This document shows positions 42,387-51,167 of a DNA stretch of 64,000 bases, in pieces. The notes under the pieces were generated by a model. The model saw only the letters and a list, made by a program, of their open reading frames with translations, was not told the DNA's origin and did not search any database. Within the stretch, counting starts at the first letter, position 1. Each line of letters begins with the position of its first letter. Both the position numbers and the translations under genes were made by a program. This stretch comes from Sedimenticola hydrogenitrophicus (GTDB taxonomy: Bacteria; Pseudomonadota; Gammaproteobacteria; Chromatiales; Chromatiaceae): positions 1-64,000 of the forward strand of contig NZ_JANIOA010000010.1 in assembly GCF_025175675.1 (NCBI RefSeq), written 5' to 3'.

Positions 42387-43769
42387 GTGCTTGAATCCTT
42401 GAGTCAGACACGACAGCGGGAAGCGCGGCGCTGGCTGCAGCTGGGGGTGCTGGCGCTGGCCATTGCCGGTCTGTTCGCCATCTTGCTGGTGCTCTCCCGC
42501 TCCCCCGGCATGGAGCGCTTTTTTCCCTGGATCGATTTCTTCCACACCGCGCTGGTGGTGCATGTGGATCAGTCGGTATTGATCTGGTCGCTGGCCCTGG
42601 CCGGGGTCATCTGGTCCCTGGCCGGGGTGCCGGAGCCGCGGCCGGGGATAACCCGGGTCGCTGTCGGTCTCACCCTGGCCGGTACGCTCGCCATCGCGTT
42701 TGCGGCCTTCAGCGGCGAGGGGGCGCCGCTGATGAACAACTATGTCCCGGTACTGCAGCGGCCGCTGTTCTTTACCGGCCTGGGCCTGGTGGGGGGCGGT
42801 GTGCTGCTGCGTCTGGGGTTGCTGCTGATGAGGATCCGTCCGGCGGATTTCAGCGCCGATCAGACCGGTCTGGTGAACGTGGCCGCCCTCACCGTGGCGG
42901 TGGCCTGCGCCATGGCGGCGGCGGTGTTGTTCTACACCTGGCTGCACATGCCGGCCGGGCTGGATGGCGTCGCCTATTACGAGTACCTGTTCTGGGGGGC
43001 GGGGCATGTGCTGCAGTTCGCCTATACCCAGATGCTGCTGCTGGCCTGGCTGCTGTTGCTCAGTGCCGGCGGTGTGCGCCTCGCGGTATCGCCGCGGCTG
43101 ATCAACGGCCTGCTGCTGCTGGGGCTGCTGCCGGTGCTTTGGACCTTTGTCATCTACCTGAATCATGCGCCGGTCTCTGCCGGGATGCGCATCGCCTTTA
43201 CCCGTCTGATGCAGTATGGCGGTGGTATTCCGGCCATCCCGGTTGGTCTGCTGGTGCTTTATGCGTTGTTTAAAAACCGTCGGGTGGAGAGTGCGGCGGA
43301 GCGCCCGTTGCGCCTGGCGCTCTGGTTCTCGCTGCTGCTGTTTGCCTCCGGCGGCTTGCTGGCGATGCTGATCCGTGGCGTCAATACGGTGATCCCGGCC
43401 CATTATCATGGCTCCATCGTGGGTGTGACCCTGGCCCTGATGGGCTTTGCCTATCTGCTGCTCCCGGCGCTGGGTTATGCCCGGGTGGAGGGGCGGCTGG
43501 CCACGGTGCAACCGATCGTCTACGGGGTGGGGCAGATACTGCATATCACCGGTCTGGCATTTTCCGGGTTTCTCGGCATCCAGCGCAAGACCGCCGGAGC
43601 CGCCCAGGGGCTGGAGAGCATCCAGGCGAAGCTGGCCATGGGCGTCATGGGCATCGGTGGCCTGCTGGCGGTGATCGGCGGCATTCTGTTCGTCTGGATC
43701 ATGCTGCGGGCCTTCTGGCGGGGCCCGGTCGCGCACGCGGCCGACCGGGCAGGCCTCGAGCCACTGTGA
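42387..43769 (+). CDS. Orphan heme-copper oxidase subunit I-like membrane protein
   Basis: A 460-residue protein with about twelve membrane helices. Histidines fall where heme-copper oxidases need them: His53/His59 (FFHTALVVHVDQS), His207 (FWGAGHVLQF, cf. Cco[11 protein letters not shown]), and His339/His341 (IPAHYHGSIVG). In the place of the copper-B His-His pair it has Asn259-His260 (LNHAP). It has no adjacent subunit II or cytochrome c partner. Start GTG 42387 follows GAGGTGGGAG. Enzymatic oxidase activity is doubtful; a heme-carrying assembly factor, NO- or O2-binding protein are possibilities. It ends four bases from the convergent cyoE stop. Confidence 0.72.
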   Translation: MLESLSQTRQREARRWLQLGVLALAIAGLFAILLVLSRSPGMERFFPWIDFFHTALVVHVDQSVLIWSLALAGVIWSLAGVPEPRPGITRVAVGLTLAGTLAIAFAAFSGEGAPLMNNYVPVLQRPLFFTGLGLVGGGVLLRLGLLLMRIRPADFSADQTGLVNVAALTVAVACAMAAAVLFYTWLHMPAGLDGVAYYEYLFWGAGHVLQFAYTQMLLLAWLLLLSAGGVRLAVSPRLINGLLLLGLLPVLWTFVIYLNHAPVSAGMRIAFTRLMQYGGGIPAIPVGLLVLYALFKNRRVESAAERPLRLALWFSLLLFASGGLLAMLIRGVNTVIPAHYHGSIVGVTLALMGFAYLLLPALGYARVEGRLATVQPIVYGVGQILHITGLAFSGFLGIQRKTAGAAQGLESIQAKLAMGVMGIGGLLAVIGGILFVWIMLRAFWRGPVAHAADRAGLEPL

Positions 43770-43773
43770 TTCG

Positions 43774-44691
43774 CTAACCGAGTTCCGGCATCAGCAGGAC
43801 CAGGTAGTGGTCCGCCAGCAGCAGTGTGAACAGCAGGCTCAGGTAGACAATGGAGTAGCCGAAGGTCTTCATGGCATGCCGGTTGTCGTCACTGCGCCAG
43901 AGCACGCAGGCGTGGTAGACGAATCCCACCCCGAGGATGAAGGCACCGACCAGGTAGAGATAGCCGCTCATGTGGATCACGAACGGCATCAGGGAGACCG
44001 CCAGCAGCATCAGGCTGTAGAGCAGGATCTGCTGCTTGGTGAAGGCCACGCCGTGGGTCACCGGCAGCATCGGGATGCTGGCGCGGGCGTACTCCTTGCG
44101 ACGGTGGATGGCCAGTGGCCAGAAGTGCGGCGGCGTCCAGACAAACACGATCAACAGCAACAGGAACGCCTCCAGGGGAACGTTGTTGGTGATGGCGCAC
44201 CAGCCGAGCAGCGGCGGCGCGGCGCCGGCCAGTCCGCCCCAGACGATGTTCTGCGGTGTGGTGCGTTTCAGGTAGAGGGTGTAGATGAAGGCATAGCCGA
44301 TCAGCGCCAGGAAGGTGAGGCCGGCGGTCAGCAGATTCACCTGGGTCACCAGCAGCAGCATGGAGACCACGCCCAGCAGCAGCGCGAAGCTGGCGGCATG
44401 CGGGGTGTCCATGCGCCCGCTGGGGATGGGGCGTCGGCTGGTCCGCTCCATCAGGGCGTCGATACGCTGGTCCAGGATGTGATTGATCACCGCGCCGCAG
44501 GCGGCGGCCAGGGAGATGCCCGCCAGACCGAACAGCAGCGGCTGCAGCGGTATCGCCCCGGGGGTCGACAGCAGCATCCCCACCAGGGCGGTAAAGGCGA
44601 TCAACAGGACGACCTTGGGTTTGGTCATCTCATAATAACGACGCCAGGTGATGGCGCCCTGATTGAGGATTGTGAGTTCACCCGTGGCCAT
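43774..44691 (-). CDS. cyoE: Protoheme IX farnesyltransferase (heme O synthase)
   Basis: A 305-residue inner-membrane prenyltransferase of the UbiA superfamily. The first aspartate-rich motif region NHILDQRIDALMERTSRRPI and the second YTLYLKRTTPQNIVWGGLAGA are clear. It attaches a farnesyl chain to heme B to give heme O, the substrate of CtaA. Its start overlaps the end of the upstream SCO-like gene by 14 bases. Confidence 0.96.
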   Translation of the reverse strand: MATGELTILNQGAITWRRYYEMTKPKVVLLIAFTALVGMLLSTPGAIPLQPLLFGLAGISLAAACGAVINHILDQRIDALMERTSRRPIPSGRMDTPHAASFALLLGVVSMLLLVTQVNLLTAGLTFLALIGYAFIYTLYLKRTTPQNIVWGGLAGAAPPLLGWCAITNNVPLEAFLLLLIVFVWTPPHFWPLAIHRRKEYARASIPMLPVTHGVAFTKQQILLYSLMLLAVSLMPFVIHMSGYLYLVGAFILGVGFVYHACVLWRSDDNRHAMKTFGYSIVYLSLLFTLLLADHYLVLLMPELG

Positions 44692-45307
44692 TGTTTACTC
44701 CTGTGGTCCAGTTGCTTGATGCCTTGAGCAGCGTCTCAAGATCTTTAAGGATGTCCTTCTTCGGGCTGCTCGCGCTGTAGCCCATCATCAACATGCCGCG
44801 CGGATCCGCCAGGTAGATGGCATTGTCGTGATCGGTTCCGCTCACCGCAAACAAGCGGTCGAATTGCGTCTGTTGATCCGTGGGCAGGTACAGTACCTGT
44901 GCCCCCTCGGCGAACCCGCTCGCCTCGCCCATCGCCCCGTCGGCCGTGGGCGATTCCTGGATCAGCAGCCGTTCGACCCGGAGCCGCTCCGCGCCGAGCG
45001 CGCGTCTGATCTGCCGCAGCGCCAGCAGTTGTTGTCGACAGCCGTTGTCACAGGTGCCGCTGTTGCGGGATATCAGTATCCATTTGCCCGACAGCGTATC
45101 CCAGTCAAACGGCTGTTGCCGGTCATCCTTCAGTCTCAGCGACTGCAGCGGTCGGGGGGGCGATACCAGGGTGCCGTGGTTTTTCTGTTTCTCCGGCAGC
45201 CACTGTGGATTCATGATGTAGAGCCAGCCGGCCGTGGGCGGCAGGCCGAACAGCAGAACCAGCAGCAGCAACGGTAGATAGGACCGGCCGGTGGTGACGG
45301 ATGGCAT
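44678..45307 (-). CDS. SCO-like thioredoxin-fold oxidase assembly protein
   Basis: A 209-residue protein with an N-terminal membrane anchor (residues 10-28) and a thioredoxin-like periplasmic domain holding a CxxxC motif (SGTCDNGCRQQLLALRQI), as in SCO copper chaperones. The histidine ligand typical of SCO may be in GTDHDNAIYLADPRG. It is commonly found between SURF1 and CtaB genes and probably aids oxidase assembly. ATG 45307 shares one base with the SURF1 stop (TGATG). The true family name is uncertain. Confidence 0.8.
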   Translation of the reverse strand: MPSVTTGRSYLPLLLLVLLFGLPPTAGWLYIMNPQWLPEKQKNHGTLVSPPRPLQSLRLKDDRQQPFDWDTLSGKWILISRNSGTCDNGCRQQLLALRQIRRALGAERLRVERLLIQESPTADGAMGEASGFAEGAQVLYLPTDQQTQFDRLFAVSGTDHDNAIYLADPRGMLMMGYSASSPKKDILKDLETLLKASSNWTTGVNNGHG

Positions 45308-46041
45308 CAGCAGTTCTCCTCCGCAGTTACCAGAGAGGATAGCCGCGTCAGCGAAAGTCTCAACCAGAGTGCCAGTGAGAGCAGGCCGAAAGCGAACCAC
45401 TGGATTGCATATCCGAGGTGCATCCCCTCGCCGGGCCGGGCCGTGGCCCAGGCGCGCACGAAGCCGTGCGGGGAGTCGGGAGACTGCAGAATAATAAATG
45501 GAAAAATATCAAACCCGGTCCAGACCCGATAGTTTTCCAGGGTCAGAAAGGGCCAGAGAGTGGAGGCGTGCGGATCGAAGGCAAGTTCGATTGCCGGGGC
45601 CGAGGGTATGCTGGTTTCACCGGTCAGGGTGATGTTCCCGGTTGGCGTTTCGATCCTGGGCGGGCGGTTGTTCACCGCCGCCACCCAGCCCCGGTTGACC
45701 AGCAGATGCCGGTCACTGCCGAGCAGGCGCAACGGCGTGATGACATGAAATCCCGGTTTGCCGAGATGCTTGCGATTGCTGATCAGCAGCTGTCCGGCCG
45801 GGACAAAGTGGCCGCTGACCGAAAGCGTGCGGTACTCCAGCGCTTCGGCCGTCGCCGGTTCTTTGGGGATTGCCAGGGGTGGGAGCTTGCGCCGGGTTTC
45901 CATGGTATCGGCAGTGGTGCGTTTCTGTTGGGCGCGATCCAGTTGCCAGAAACCGAGTCCGACGAACAGCGGCAGCAGCACCAACAGCAAAAGCAGTGTG
46001 GGCATCGGATGTGGCTGAAATCGCAATGTCGGTATCTGCAT
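45307..46041 (-). CDS. SURF1 family cytochrome oxidase assembly protein
   Basis: A 244-residue protein with membrane helices at both ends (residues 13-31 and 210-230) and a periplasmic domain between them. Conserved elements are LGFWQLDRAQQK, NRKHLGKPGFHVITPL, LLVNRGWV and the C-terminal HLGYAIQWFAFG. SURF1 helps insert heme A into subunit I. Its last base overlaps the next gene start. Confidence 0.95.
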   Translation of the reverse strand: MQIPTLRFQPHPMPTLLLLLVLLPLFVGLGFWQLDRAQQKRTTADTMETRRKLPPLAIPKEPATAEALEYRTLSVSGHFVPAGQLLISNRKHLGKPGFHVITPLRLLGSDRHLLVNRGWVAAVNNRPPRIETPTGNITLTGETSIPSAPAIELAFDPHASTLWPFLTLENYRVWTGFDIFPFIILQSPDSPHGFVRAWATARPGEGMHLGYAIQWFAFGLLSLALWLRLSLTRLSSLVTAEENC

Positions 46042-46305
46042 GGCGGTCTATAGTATGGGGATGGGTGTAGCGTGGCTGTCCCGTGCCCCGGTTGTAATTC
46101 GGCAATCGGAGAGATCCAGGGGATTTATCCGATAGCCTCTTTTGAAATAGTGGCCTTTAAAATAGTGGCACAAATTGGTGAAATTGCTCCTGTTTTAAAG
46201 ATCCGCGCCGGCTGATCAGCCGACGGCGGCAAACCCCTGTGTGGATATAGACCCGAAGCTAATGCTTGCCCGGTTGATGATTCCCACGGGAGAAGAGAGG
46301 ACGTC

Positions 46306-46521
46306 ATGGATATTATTTTCAAGTTGCCGATCATTCTGGTGCTCGTCTTTATACTGTTTTCACTCTTCCAGGGGATGTATTACCTGGCCAAGGATGATGG
46401 AAAAAACGACAAGACCCGGGTAGTGAAGGCGCTGACCGTTCGTATCGTCCTCTCGTTTGTGCTCTTCTCCCTGCTCCTGCTCGGCTATTTCACCGGCATG
46501 TTGCAGCCGCACGGGGTGTAG
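46306..46521 (+). CDS. Twin transmembrane protein (DUF2909)
   Basis: A 71-residue protein with two membrane helices, separated by a short charged loop (AKDDGKNDKTRVVKALTVRI), matching the small DUF2909 family found in the same position between SURF1 and cox3 in many Proteobacteria. Its role is not established; a link with oxidase assembly is inferred from position. The ATG is preceded by GAGAGG. Confidence 0.85.
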   Translation: MDIIFKLPIILVLVFILFSLFQGMYYLAKDDGKNDKTRVVKALTVRIVLSFVLFSLLLLGYFTGMLQPHGV

Positions 46522-46583
46522 CATGTTGTGCCCGCCGCCAGGCTCTACGGCGCCCACGGGGCGCCCTATGACCGGTTTTCGGG

Positions 46584-46664
46584 GTAGGATGCCGGTGAGC
46601 TTGCGAACCGCATCATTGGCTGGCCGCTGGACCGATGCGGTTCGTTTTACTCACCGCATCCTAC
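46584..46664. repeat. Palindromic repeat GTAGGATGC, copy 1
   Basis: An 81-bp inverted repeat: GTAGGATGCCGGTGAG / CTCACCGCATCCTAC at the ends and GCGAACCGCATC / GATGCGGTTCG inside. The same family is found at 58933-59012. Widely spread repeats of this type are known in many bacterial genomes. Confidence 0.8.
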
Positions 46665-46670
46665 GGCTTG

Positions 46671-46784
46671 TAGTTTTGCGGGCGAATAAGCCGGCAGGCG
46701 CATGCCATCCCCAGGTACGTAAACGATACATCCTTGTACCACGCCTTATCCTTCAAAAGTACTTTATCAAATTGAAGTGGTACT
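46671..46784. repeat. Composite repeat beside cox3 stop codon
   Basis: It contains the module CCGGCAGGCGCATGCCATC with GGTACGTAAACGATAC, and ends with a 30-mer (46755-46784) that is the exact inverse of 22295-22324. The 30-mer touches the cox3 stop codon (46783-46785). The module order matches the gap before sfsA, but reversed. Confidence 0.7.
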
Positions 46785-47655
46785 AGAACCAGTAGACAAA
46801 GATAAACAGACCCAACCAGACCACGTCCACGAAATGCCAGTACCAGGCCACCGCCTCGAAGGCGAAGTGGTTGTGGGCGCTGAAATGGCCCTTCAGGCTG
46901 CGCCCGAGGATGGCCATCAACATGATCGCGCCCATGGTGACGTGGAAACCGTGGAAGCCGGTTAGCATGTAGAAGGTGGAGCCATAGACGCCCGACTCCA
47001 GGGTCAGGTTCAACGCCCCGTAGGCGTGAAAATATTCATACGCCTGAAAGACCACGAACAGCAGTCCGAGGGCGATGGTGGCCATCAGGCCGCGTACCAG
47101 GGTCTTCTGGTCGTCCTGTTTCAGCCCCCAGTGCGCCCAGGTGATGGTGGCGCCGCTGGAGAGCAGCAGCAGGGTATTCAGGGCCGGGATGCCCCAGGCG
47201 CCCATGGGGGTGAAAGTGCCCCCCAATGCCCCCGGTCCGTGACTCGGCCAGGCCGGATTGAACTGGCTGTAGAGAATCTCCCGGGTGGCGCCCAGATAGC
47301 CGTCGCCGCCGAGCCAGGGCAGGGCGACGTTGCGGATGTAGAACAGGGCGCCGAAAAAGGCGAGGAAGAAGAACACCTCGGAGGCGATGAACCAGAACAT
47401 GCCCATGCGGAAGGAGCGGTCCACCTGCCGGTTGTAGCGGTCGGCCAGGTTCTCGGCAATCACGTCACGGAACCAGCCGAACAGCAGGTAGGCAAACAGC
47501 AGCAGGCCGCCGATGACGATATATCTCCCCACCGCCACCCCGTTCATCGTCAGTGCCGCGCCGATCAGCGTGGTCAACAGCGAGACCATGCCGACGATGG
47601 GCCAGGGACTGGGTTCAGGGATGAAGTAGGCTGTCTGTTGCTCTGTCGATGACAT
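46783..47655 (-). CDS. cox3: Cytochrome c oxidase subunit III
   Basis: A 290-residue subunit with seven membrane helices. Conserved features are FRMGMFWFIASEVFFFLAFF, abbreviated to FRMGMFWFIASEVFF, then TLLLLSSGATITWAHW, ESGVYGSTFYMLTGFHGFHV and the final WYWHFVDVVWLGLFIFVYWF ending. It stabilises subunit I in the aa3-type oxidase. The stop codon overlaps a composite repeat. It follows ctaG by 29 bases. Confidence 0.97.
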   Translation of the reverse strand: MSSTEQQTAYFIPEPSPWPIVGMVSLLTTLIGAALTMNGVAVGRYIVIGGLLLFAYLLFGWFRDVIAENLADRYNRQVDRSFRMGMFWFIASEVFFFLAFFGALFYIRNVALPWLGGDGYLGATREILYSQFNPAWPSHGPGALGGTFTPMGAWGIPALNTLLLLSSGATITWAHWGLKQDDQKTLVRGLMATIALGLLFVVFQAYEYFHAYGALNLTLESGVYGSTFYMLTGFHGFHVTMGAIMLMAILGRSLKGHFSAHNHFAFEAVAWYWHFVDVVWLGLFIFVYWF

Positions 47656-47684
47656 GGTCTCAATCCTGATGTGGTGTTAGGGGA

Positions 47685-48272
47685 TCAGCCCTTCTCATGC
47701 CTGGCTGATTCAGGTGCTGATACAGGTGCTGGGGTTTCCGGTTTCATGAGGCTGTAGGAGAGCGTTAAGGAGCGGATATCCGGCGGCAGATCGGGGGAGA
47801 TCATAAAACGCAACGGCATCTCGACTGACGCGCCGCCCGCCAGGGTCTGCCGGTTGAAGCAGAAGCACTCCAGCTTGTTCAGGAACGCGGTCGCCTGCCA
47901 GGGTGCCACACTGGGGATGGCCTGACCGGTAACCGATGCACTGCTGCGATTGCGGGCGGCAAAGTTGACTTGATAAAGCTTGCCGGGATGTACCTGCAGA
48001 TTGCGCTCCAGCGGCTGGAAATCCCAGGGCAGGTTGGGGTGTACCGAGGTATCGAACTTGATGGTGATCAGGCGCGAATCCGCGCGGCCTGGCAGCGGCT
48101 CGGCCACCGCCTCACCGGCGCTGCGCAGGCTGACGGACTGGATGCCGGTCACCTGGCAGAGCAGGTCATAGAGCGGTACCAGGGCAAAACCGAAGCCGAA
48201 CATGCCAAGCACCAGCAGCGACAGCAGCCAGACGGTGCGTCGTTTGTTGCGTGCCTGGGCCTCGGGGTTCAT
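47685..48272 (-). CDS. ctaG: Cytochrome c oxidase assembly protein CtaG/Cox11
   Basis: A 195-residue copper chaperone with one N-terminal membrane helix (TVWLLSLLVLGMFGFGFAL) and an Ig-like periplasmic domain. The copper motif CFCFNRQTL is present, as are FVPLYDLLCQVTG-like residues (ALVPLYDLLCQVTG). It inserts copper B into subunit I. ATG 48272 overlaps the stop of the upstream small gene (ATGA). Confidence 0.96.
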   Translation of the reverse strand: MNPEAQARNKRRTVWLLSLLVLGMFGFGFALVPLYDLLCQVTGIQSVSLRSAGEAVAEPLPGRADSRLITIKFDTSVHPNLPWDFQPLERNLQVHPGKLYQVNFAARNRSSASVTGQAIPSVAPWQATAFLNKLECFCFNRQTLAGGASVEMPLRFMISPDLPPDIRSLTLSYSLMKPETPAPVSAPESARHEKG

Positions 48273-48409
48273 TTCGCCGCCTCTCCCAATATCTGAAAAA
48301 TATTCTGCCAGAACGGGAACGAGGTGATCAGCACCAGCAGGGCGAAGCCAGACAGGATCAGTGCCAGGCGGATATTTTTCCGTCGCAGTTGCGGGTCGTG
48401 CGGATTCAT
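48269..48409 (-). CDS. 46-residue single-helix protein between ctaD and ctaG
   Basis: A tiny protein starting MNPHDPQLRRKNIRLALIL with one membrane helix and the ending FQILGEAAK. Its ATG overlaps the ctaD stop (ATGA) and its TGA overlaps the ctaG start in the same way. Such double coupling strongly suggests a real gene. Small helix proteins at this place are sometimes annotated as oxidase small assembly proteins; its function is not known. Confidence 0.78.
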   Translation of the reverse strand: MNPHDPQLRRKNIRLALILSGFALLVLITSFPFWQNIFQILGEAAK

Positions 48410-50016
48410 GCGGACTGCTCCTGGCGGATCGGCGGCGGTGTCTCCCAGGTGTGGAAGGGCGGCGGCGAGGCGACTTCCCACTCCAGACCACGCGCGCCTT
48501 CCCAGACCCGGCTGGGGGCCGGCTCTCCACCGCGGATGGTCTTGATGACGATGTAGAGCAGCAGCAGATGACTGAAGCCGAAGATCATCGCGCCAATGCT
48601 GGAGATGACATTGAACTCGGTGAACATGACGTTGTAGTCGATAATCCGCCGTGGCATGCCGGCCAGGCCGAGAAAATGCTGGGGGAAGAAGGTGAGATTG
48701 AAACCGGTGACGTTGATCCAGAAAAAGATTTTACCCAGCCGTTCGTCATACATGTGGCCGGTCCACTTGGGCAGCCAGTAGAACACCCCGGCGAACAGCC
48801 CGAACACGGCGCCGGGCATCAGTACATAATGGAAATGGGCCACCACGAACATGCTGTCGTGGTACTGCATGTCGGCCGGCACCACCGCCAGCATCACGCC
48901 ACTGAGACCGCCAAAGGTAAACATCAGGATAATGGCCACGGCAAATAGCATCGGCGTCTCGAAGCTCATGGCGCCGCGCCACATGGTGGCGATGAAGTTG
49001 AAGATCATCAGGCCGACCGGAATGGAGATGATAATGGTGCCGATCATGAAATAACTGACCGCACCCAGGGACATGCCGATGGTGTACTGGTGATGGGCCC
49101 ACACCACCATGCCGATGGTGCCGACCGCGATCATGGCGCCGACCATCGACTTGTAGCCGAACAGCGGTTTGCGCGCGAACGTGGGGATCACGTGGGAGAG
49201 TACGCCGATGGAGGGCAGCAGCAGCACGTAAACCTCGGGATGGCCAAAGAACCAGAACAGGTGCTGGAACAGCACCGGATCGCCGCCGCCGGCGGCATCG
49301 AAGAAACTGGTACCGAAGTGGCGGTCGAACAACAGCATGGTGACGCCGCCGGCCAAAACCGGGACCACCAGGATCAGCAGGAAGGCGGTGACCAGCCAGG
49401 TCCAGCAGAAGATCGGCATTTTCATCAGGGTCATGCCGGGGGCGCGCATGTTGAGCAGGGTGACGATGATGTTGATCGACGCCAGCACCGAGGAGATGCC
49501 CAGCAGGTGGATGGCGAAGATCAGGAAGTCCATGGACATGCCGACCTGGATGGAGAGCGGGGGATAGAGGGTCCAGCCGGTATTGATCTGGCTGCCGCCG
49601 CCGGGGAAGAAGGGGACCACGAACGAGAGGATCAGCATGGTGCCGGCCGCCGGCAGAATCCAGAAGCTGAGATTGTTCATGCGCGGCAGCGCCATGTCCG
49701 GGGCGCCGATCATCAGCGGGATCATCCAGTTGGCCAGCCCCGCGGCGGCCGGCATCACCGAGCCGAAGATCATCAGCAGGGCGTGGTTGGTCACCAGGTT
49801 GTTGTAGAGGTCGGGATCCAGCAACTGGATGCCGGGCTGAAACAGTTCGGCGCGGATCAGCATGGCGCTGGCGCCGCCCATGAACAGCATCGCCAGGGCG
49901 AACAGCAGGTAGAGGGTGCCGATATCCTTGTGGTTGGTGCTGAACAGCCAGCGCCGCCATCCCGTCGGGTTGGCGTGATGGTGGGGGACGTCATGCAGGG
50001 TGCTGGTATGGCTCAT
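48406..50016 (-). CDS. ctaD: Cytochrome c oxidase subunit I (aa3 type)
   Basis: A 536-residue catalytic subunit with twelve helices. Ligand motifs are visible: NHALLMIFG (low-spin heme), WFFGHPEVYVLLLP with the His-Tyr cross-link, WAHHQYTIGM (copper B) and VAHFHYVLMPGAVFG (both hemes). It reduces oxygen to water and pumps protons. GGAG lies upstream of the ATG, and coxB ends 14 bases before it. It works with the cytochrome c-fused subunit II. Confidence 0.98.
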   Translation of the reverse strand: MSHTSTLHDVPHHHANPTGWRRWLFSTNHKDIGTLYLLFALAMLFMGGASAMLIRAELFQPGIQLLDPDLYNNLVTNHALLMIFGSVMPAAAGLANWMIPLMIGAPDMALPRMNNLSFWILPAAGTMLILSFVVPFFPGGGSQINTGWTLYPPLSIQVGMSMDFLIFAIHLLGISSVLASINIIVTLLNMRAPGMTLMKMPIFCWTWLVTAFLLILVVPVLAGGVTMLLFDRHFGTSFFDAAGGGDPVLFQHLFWFFGHPEVYVLLLPSIGVLSHVIPTFARKPLFGYKSMVGAMIAVGTIGMVVWAHHQYTIGMSLGAVSYFMIGTIIISIPVGLMIFNFIATMWRGAMSFETPMLFAVAIILMFTFGGLSGVMLAVVPADMQYHDSMFVVAHFHYVLMPGAVFGLFAGVFYWLPKWTGHMYDERLGKIFFWINVTGFNLTFFPQHFLGLAGMPRRIIDYNVMFTEFNVISSIGAMIFGFSHLLLLYIVIKTIRGGEPAPSRVWEGARGLEWEVASPPPFHTWETPPPIRQEQSA

Positions 50017-50030
50017 GTTCCTCTACTCCT

Positions 50031-51167
50031 TCAGCGGGCCAGGGCGACGTCGGTGGGCTGTACCGTATCCCCGGTCCTGTTGTCCCAGGCGTTGCGCTCG
50101 TAGGTGATGATGGCGGCGATCTCCAGATCGTTCAGCGACCCCCAGGCCTGCATCGCGGTCCCCGGTTTGCCGTTGATCACCAAGTTGAAGTGCGCCTCGA
50201 TCGGACCATTGACGATGGCGGATCCGTTCAGGGGCGGGAAGGCCGGCGGCAGACCCTGGCCGGTCAGTTGATGGCAGGCGGCGCATTTGGTTTCGTAGAG
50301 TGTCTTGCCCTTGGCCATCAGCTCCTCACGGCTCCAGGTTTTGGTCGCGGCCGCCTCGGCCGCGGCGGCCACTTTGATCGCCTGTTGATCCGCTACCCAG
50401 GCCTGGAATTTTTCCTCTGAGATCGATTCCACCACCAACGGCATGCGCGAGTGCCAGGTGCCGCACAGTTCCGCGCACTGGCCGCGGAACACCCCCTCGC
50501 GATTGAGTTCGGACCAGGTCTCGGTAACATACCCGGGGATCGCGTCCTTCTTGAACGCCAGTTCCGGCACCCAGAAGGCGTGCAACACGTCGGCCGAGGT
50601 ATGCAGGAAACGGATCTTGGTGTTGGTCGGCAGTACCAGGCGGTTATCCACCTCCCGGAGATAGAGATCGCCGGCCTGCTCTTGGGGGGTGTAGCGGCTC
50701 TCCACCTTGATGCCGTAATCGAGATAATCGAACTCCCACCACCACTGATGACCGGTCACCTTCACGTCCATCAGCTTTTCACCCTTCGGCACGTCCCAGA
50801 CCTTTTTCAGTACCGCGTCGGCATTGCTGGCGATGGTCAGATCCACCCCCAGCACCAGCGCCGGCACGATGACCCAGGACCAATTGCCGAACCAGGTGTT
50901 GTGGAATTGCTGATCCGCCGGATAGCCACGGCTTTTTCGATGGAAATAGAGCGAGTAGATGACGATGGAGAAGACCACGAGCAGCAGAAAGGTTGCGATC
51001 TGCATGGTCAGCATATGGATGTCGTAGATCTCCTGGGCGACATCCGCGGCCGGTGGAGGGAAGTTTATGCCGTACTCTGCCTGGGTTGAATGCGTAACGC
51101 TCAGCCCGGCGACCAATCCGGTGATTAGCGGAATGAGTCCGCTAACTGTGGTAAATCTCCTGCACAT
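50031..51167 (-). CDS. coxB: Cytochrome c oxidase subunit II with fused cytochrome c domain
   Basis: A 378-residue subunit of caa3 type. A signal-like N-terminus (residues 1-30) precedes two membrane helices, then the CuA domain with CAELCGTWHSRM (C-x3-C-x3-H-x2-M) and a C-terminal cytochrome c domain with KCAACHQLTGQGLPP. It accepts electrons and passes them through CuA to subunit I. ATG 51167 was chosen over an ATG at 51191 because it directly precedes the signal sequence. It is first in the cox operon. Confidence 0.96.
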   Translation of the reverse strand: MCRRFTTVSGLIPLITGLVAGLSVTHSTQAEYGINFPPPAADVAQEIYDIHMLTMQIATFLLLVVFSIVIYSLYFHRKSRGYPADQQFHNTWFGNWSWVIVPALVLGVDLTIASNADAVLKKVWDVPKGEKLMDVKVTGHQWWWEFDYLDYGIKVESRYTPQEQAGDLYLREVDNRLVLPTNTKIRFLHTSADVLHAFWVPELAFKKDAIPGYVTETWSELNREGVFRGQCAELCGTWHSRMPLVVESISEEKFQAWVADQQAIKVAAAAEAAATKTWSREELMAKGKTLYETKCAACHQLTGQGLPPAFPPLNGSAIVNGPIEAHFNLVINGKPGTAMQAWGSLNDLEIAAIITYERNAWDNRTGDTVQPTDVALAR

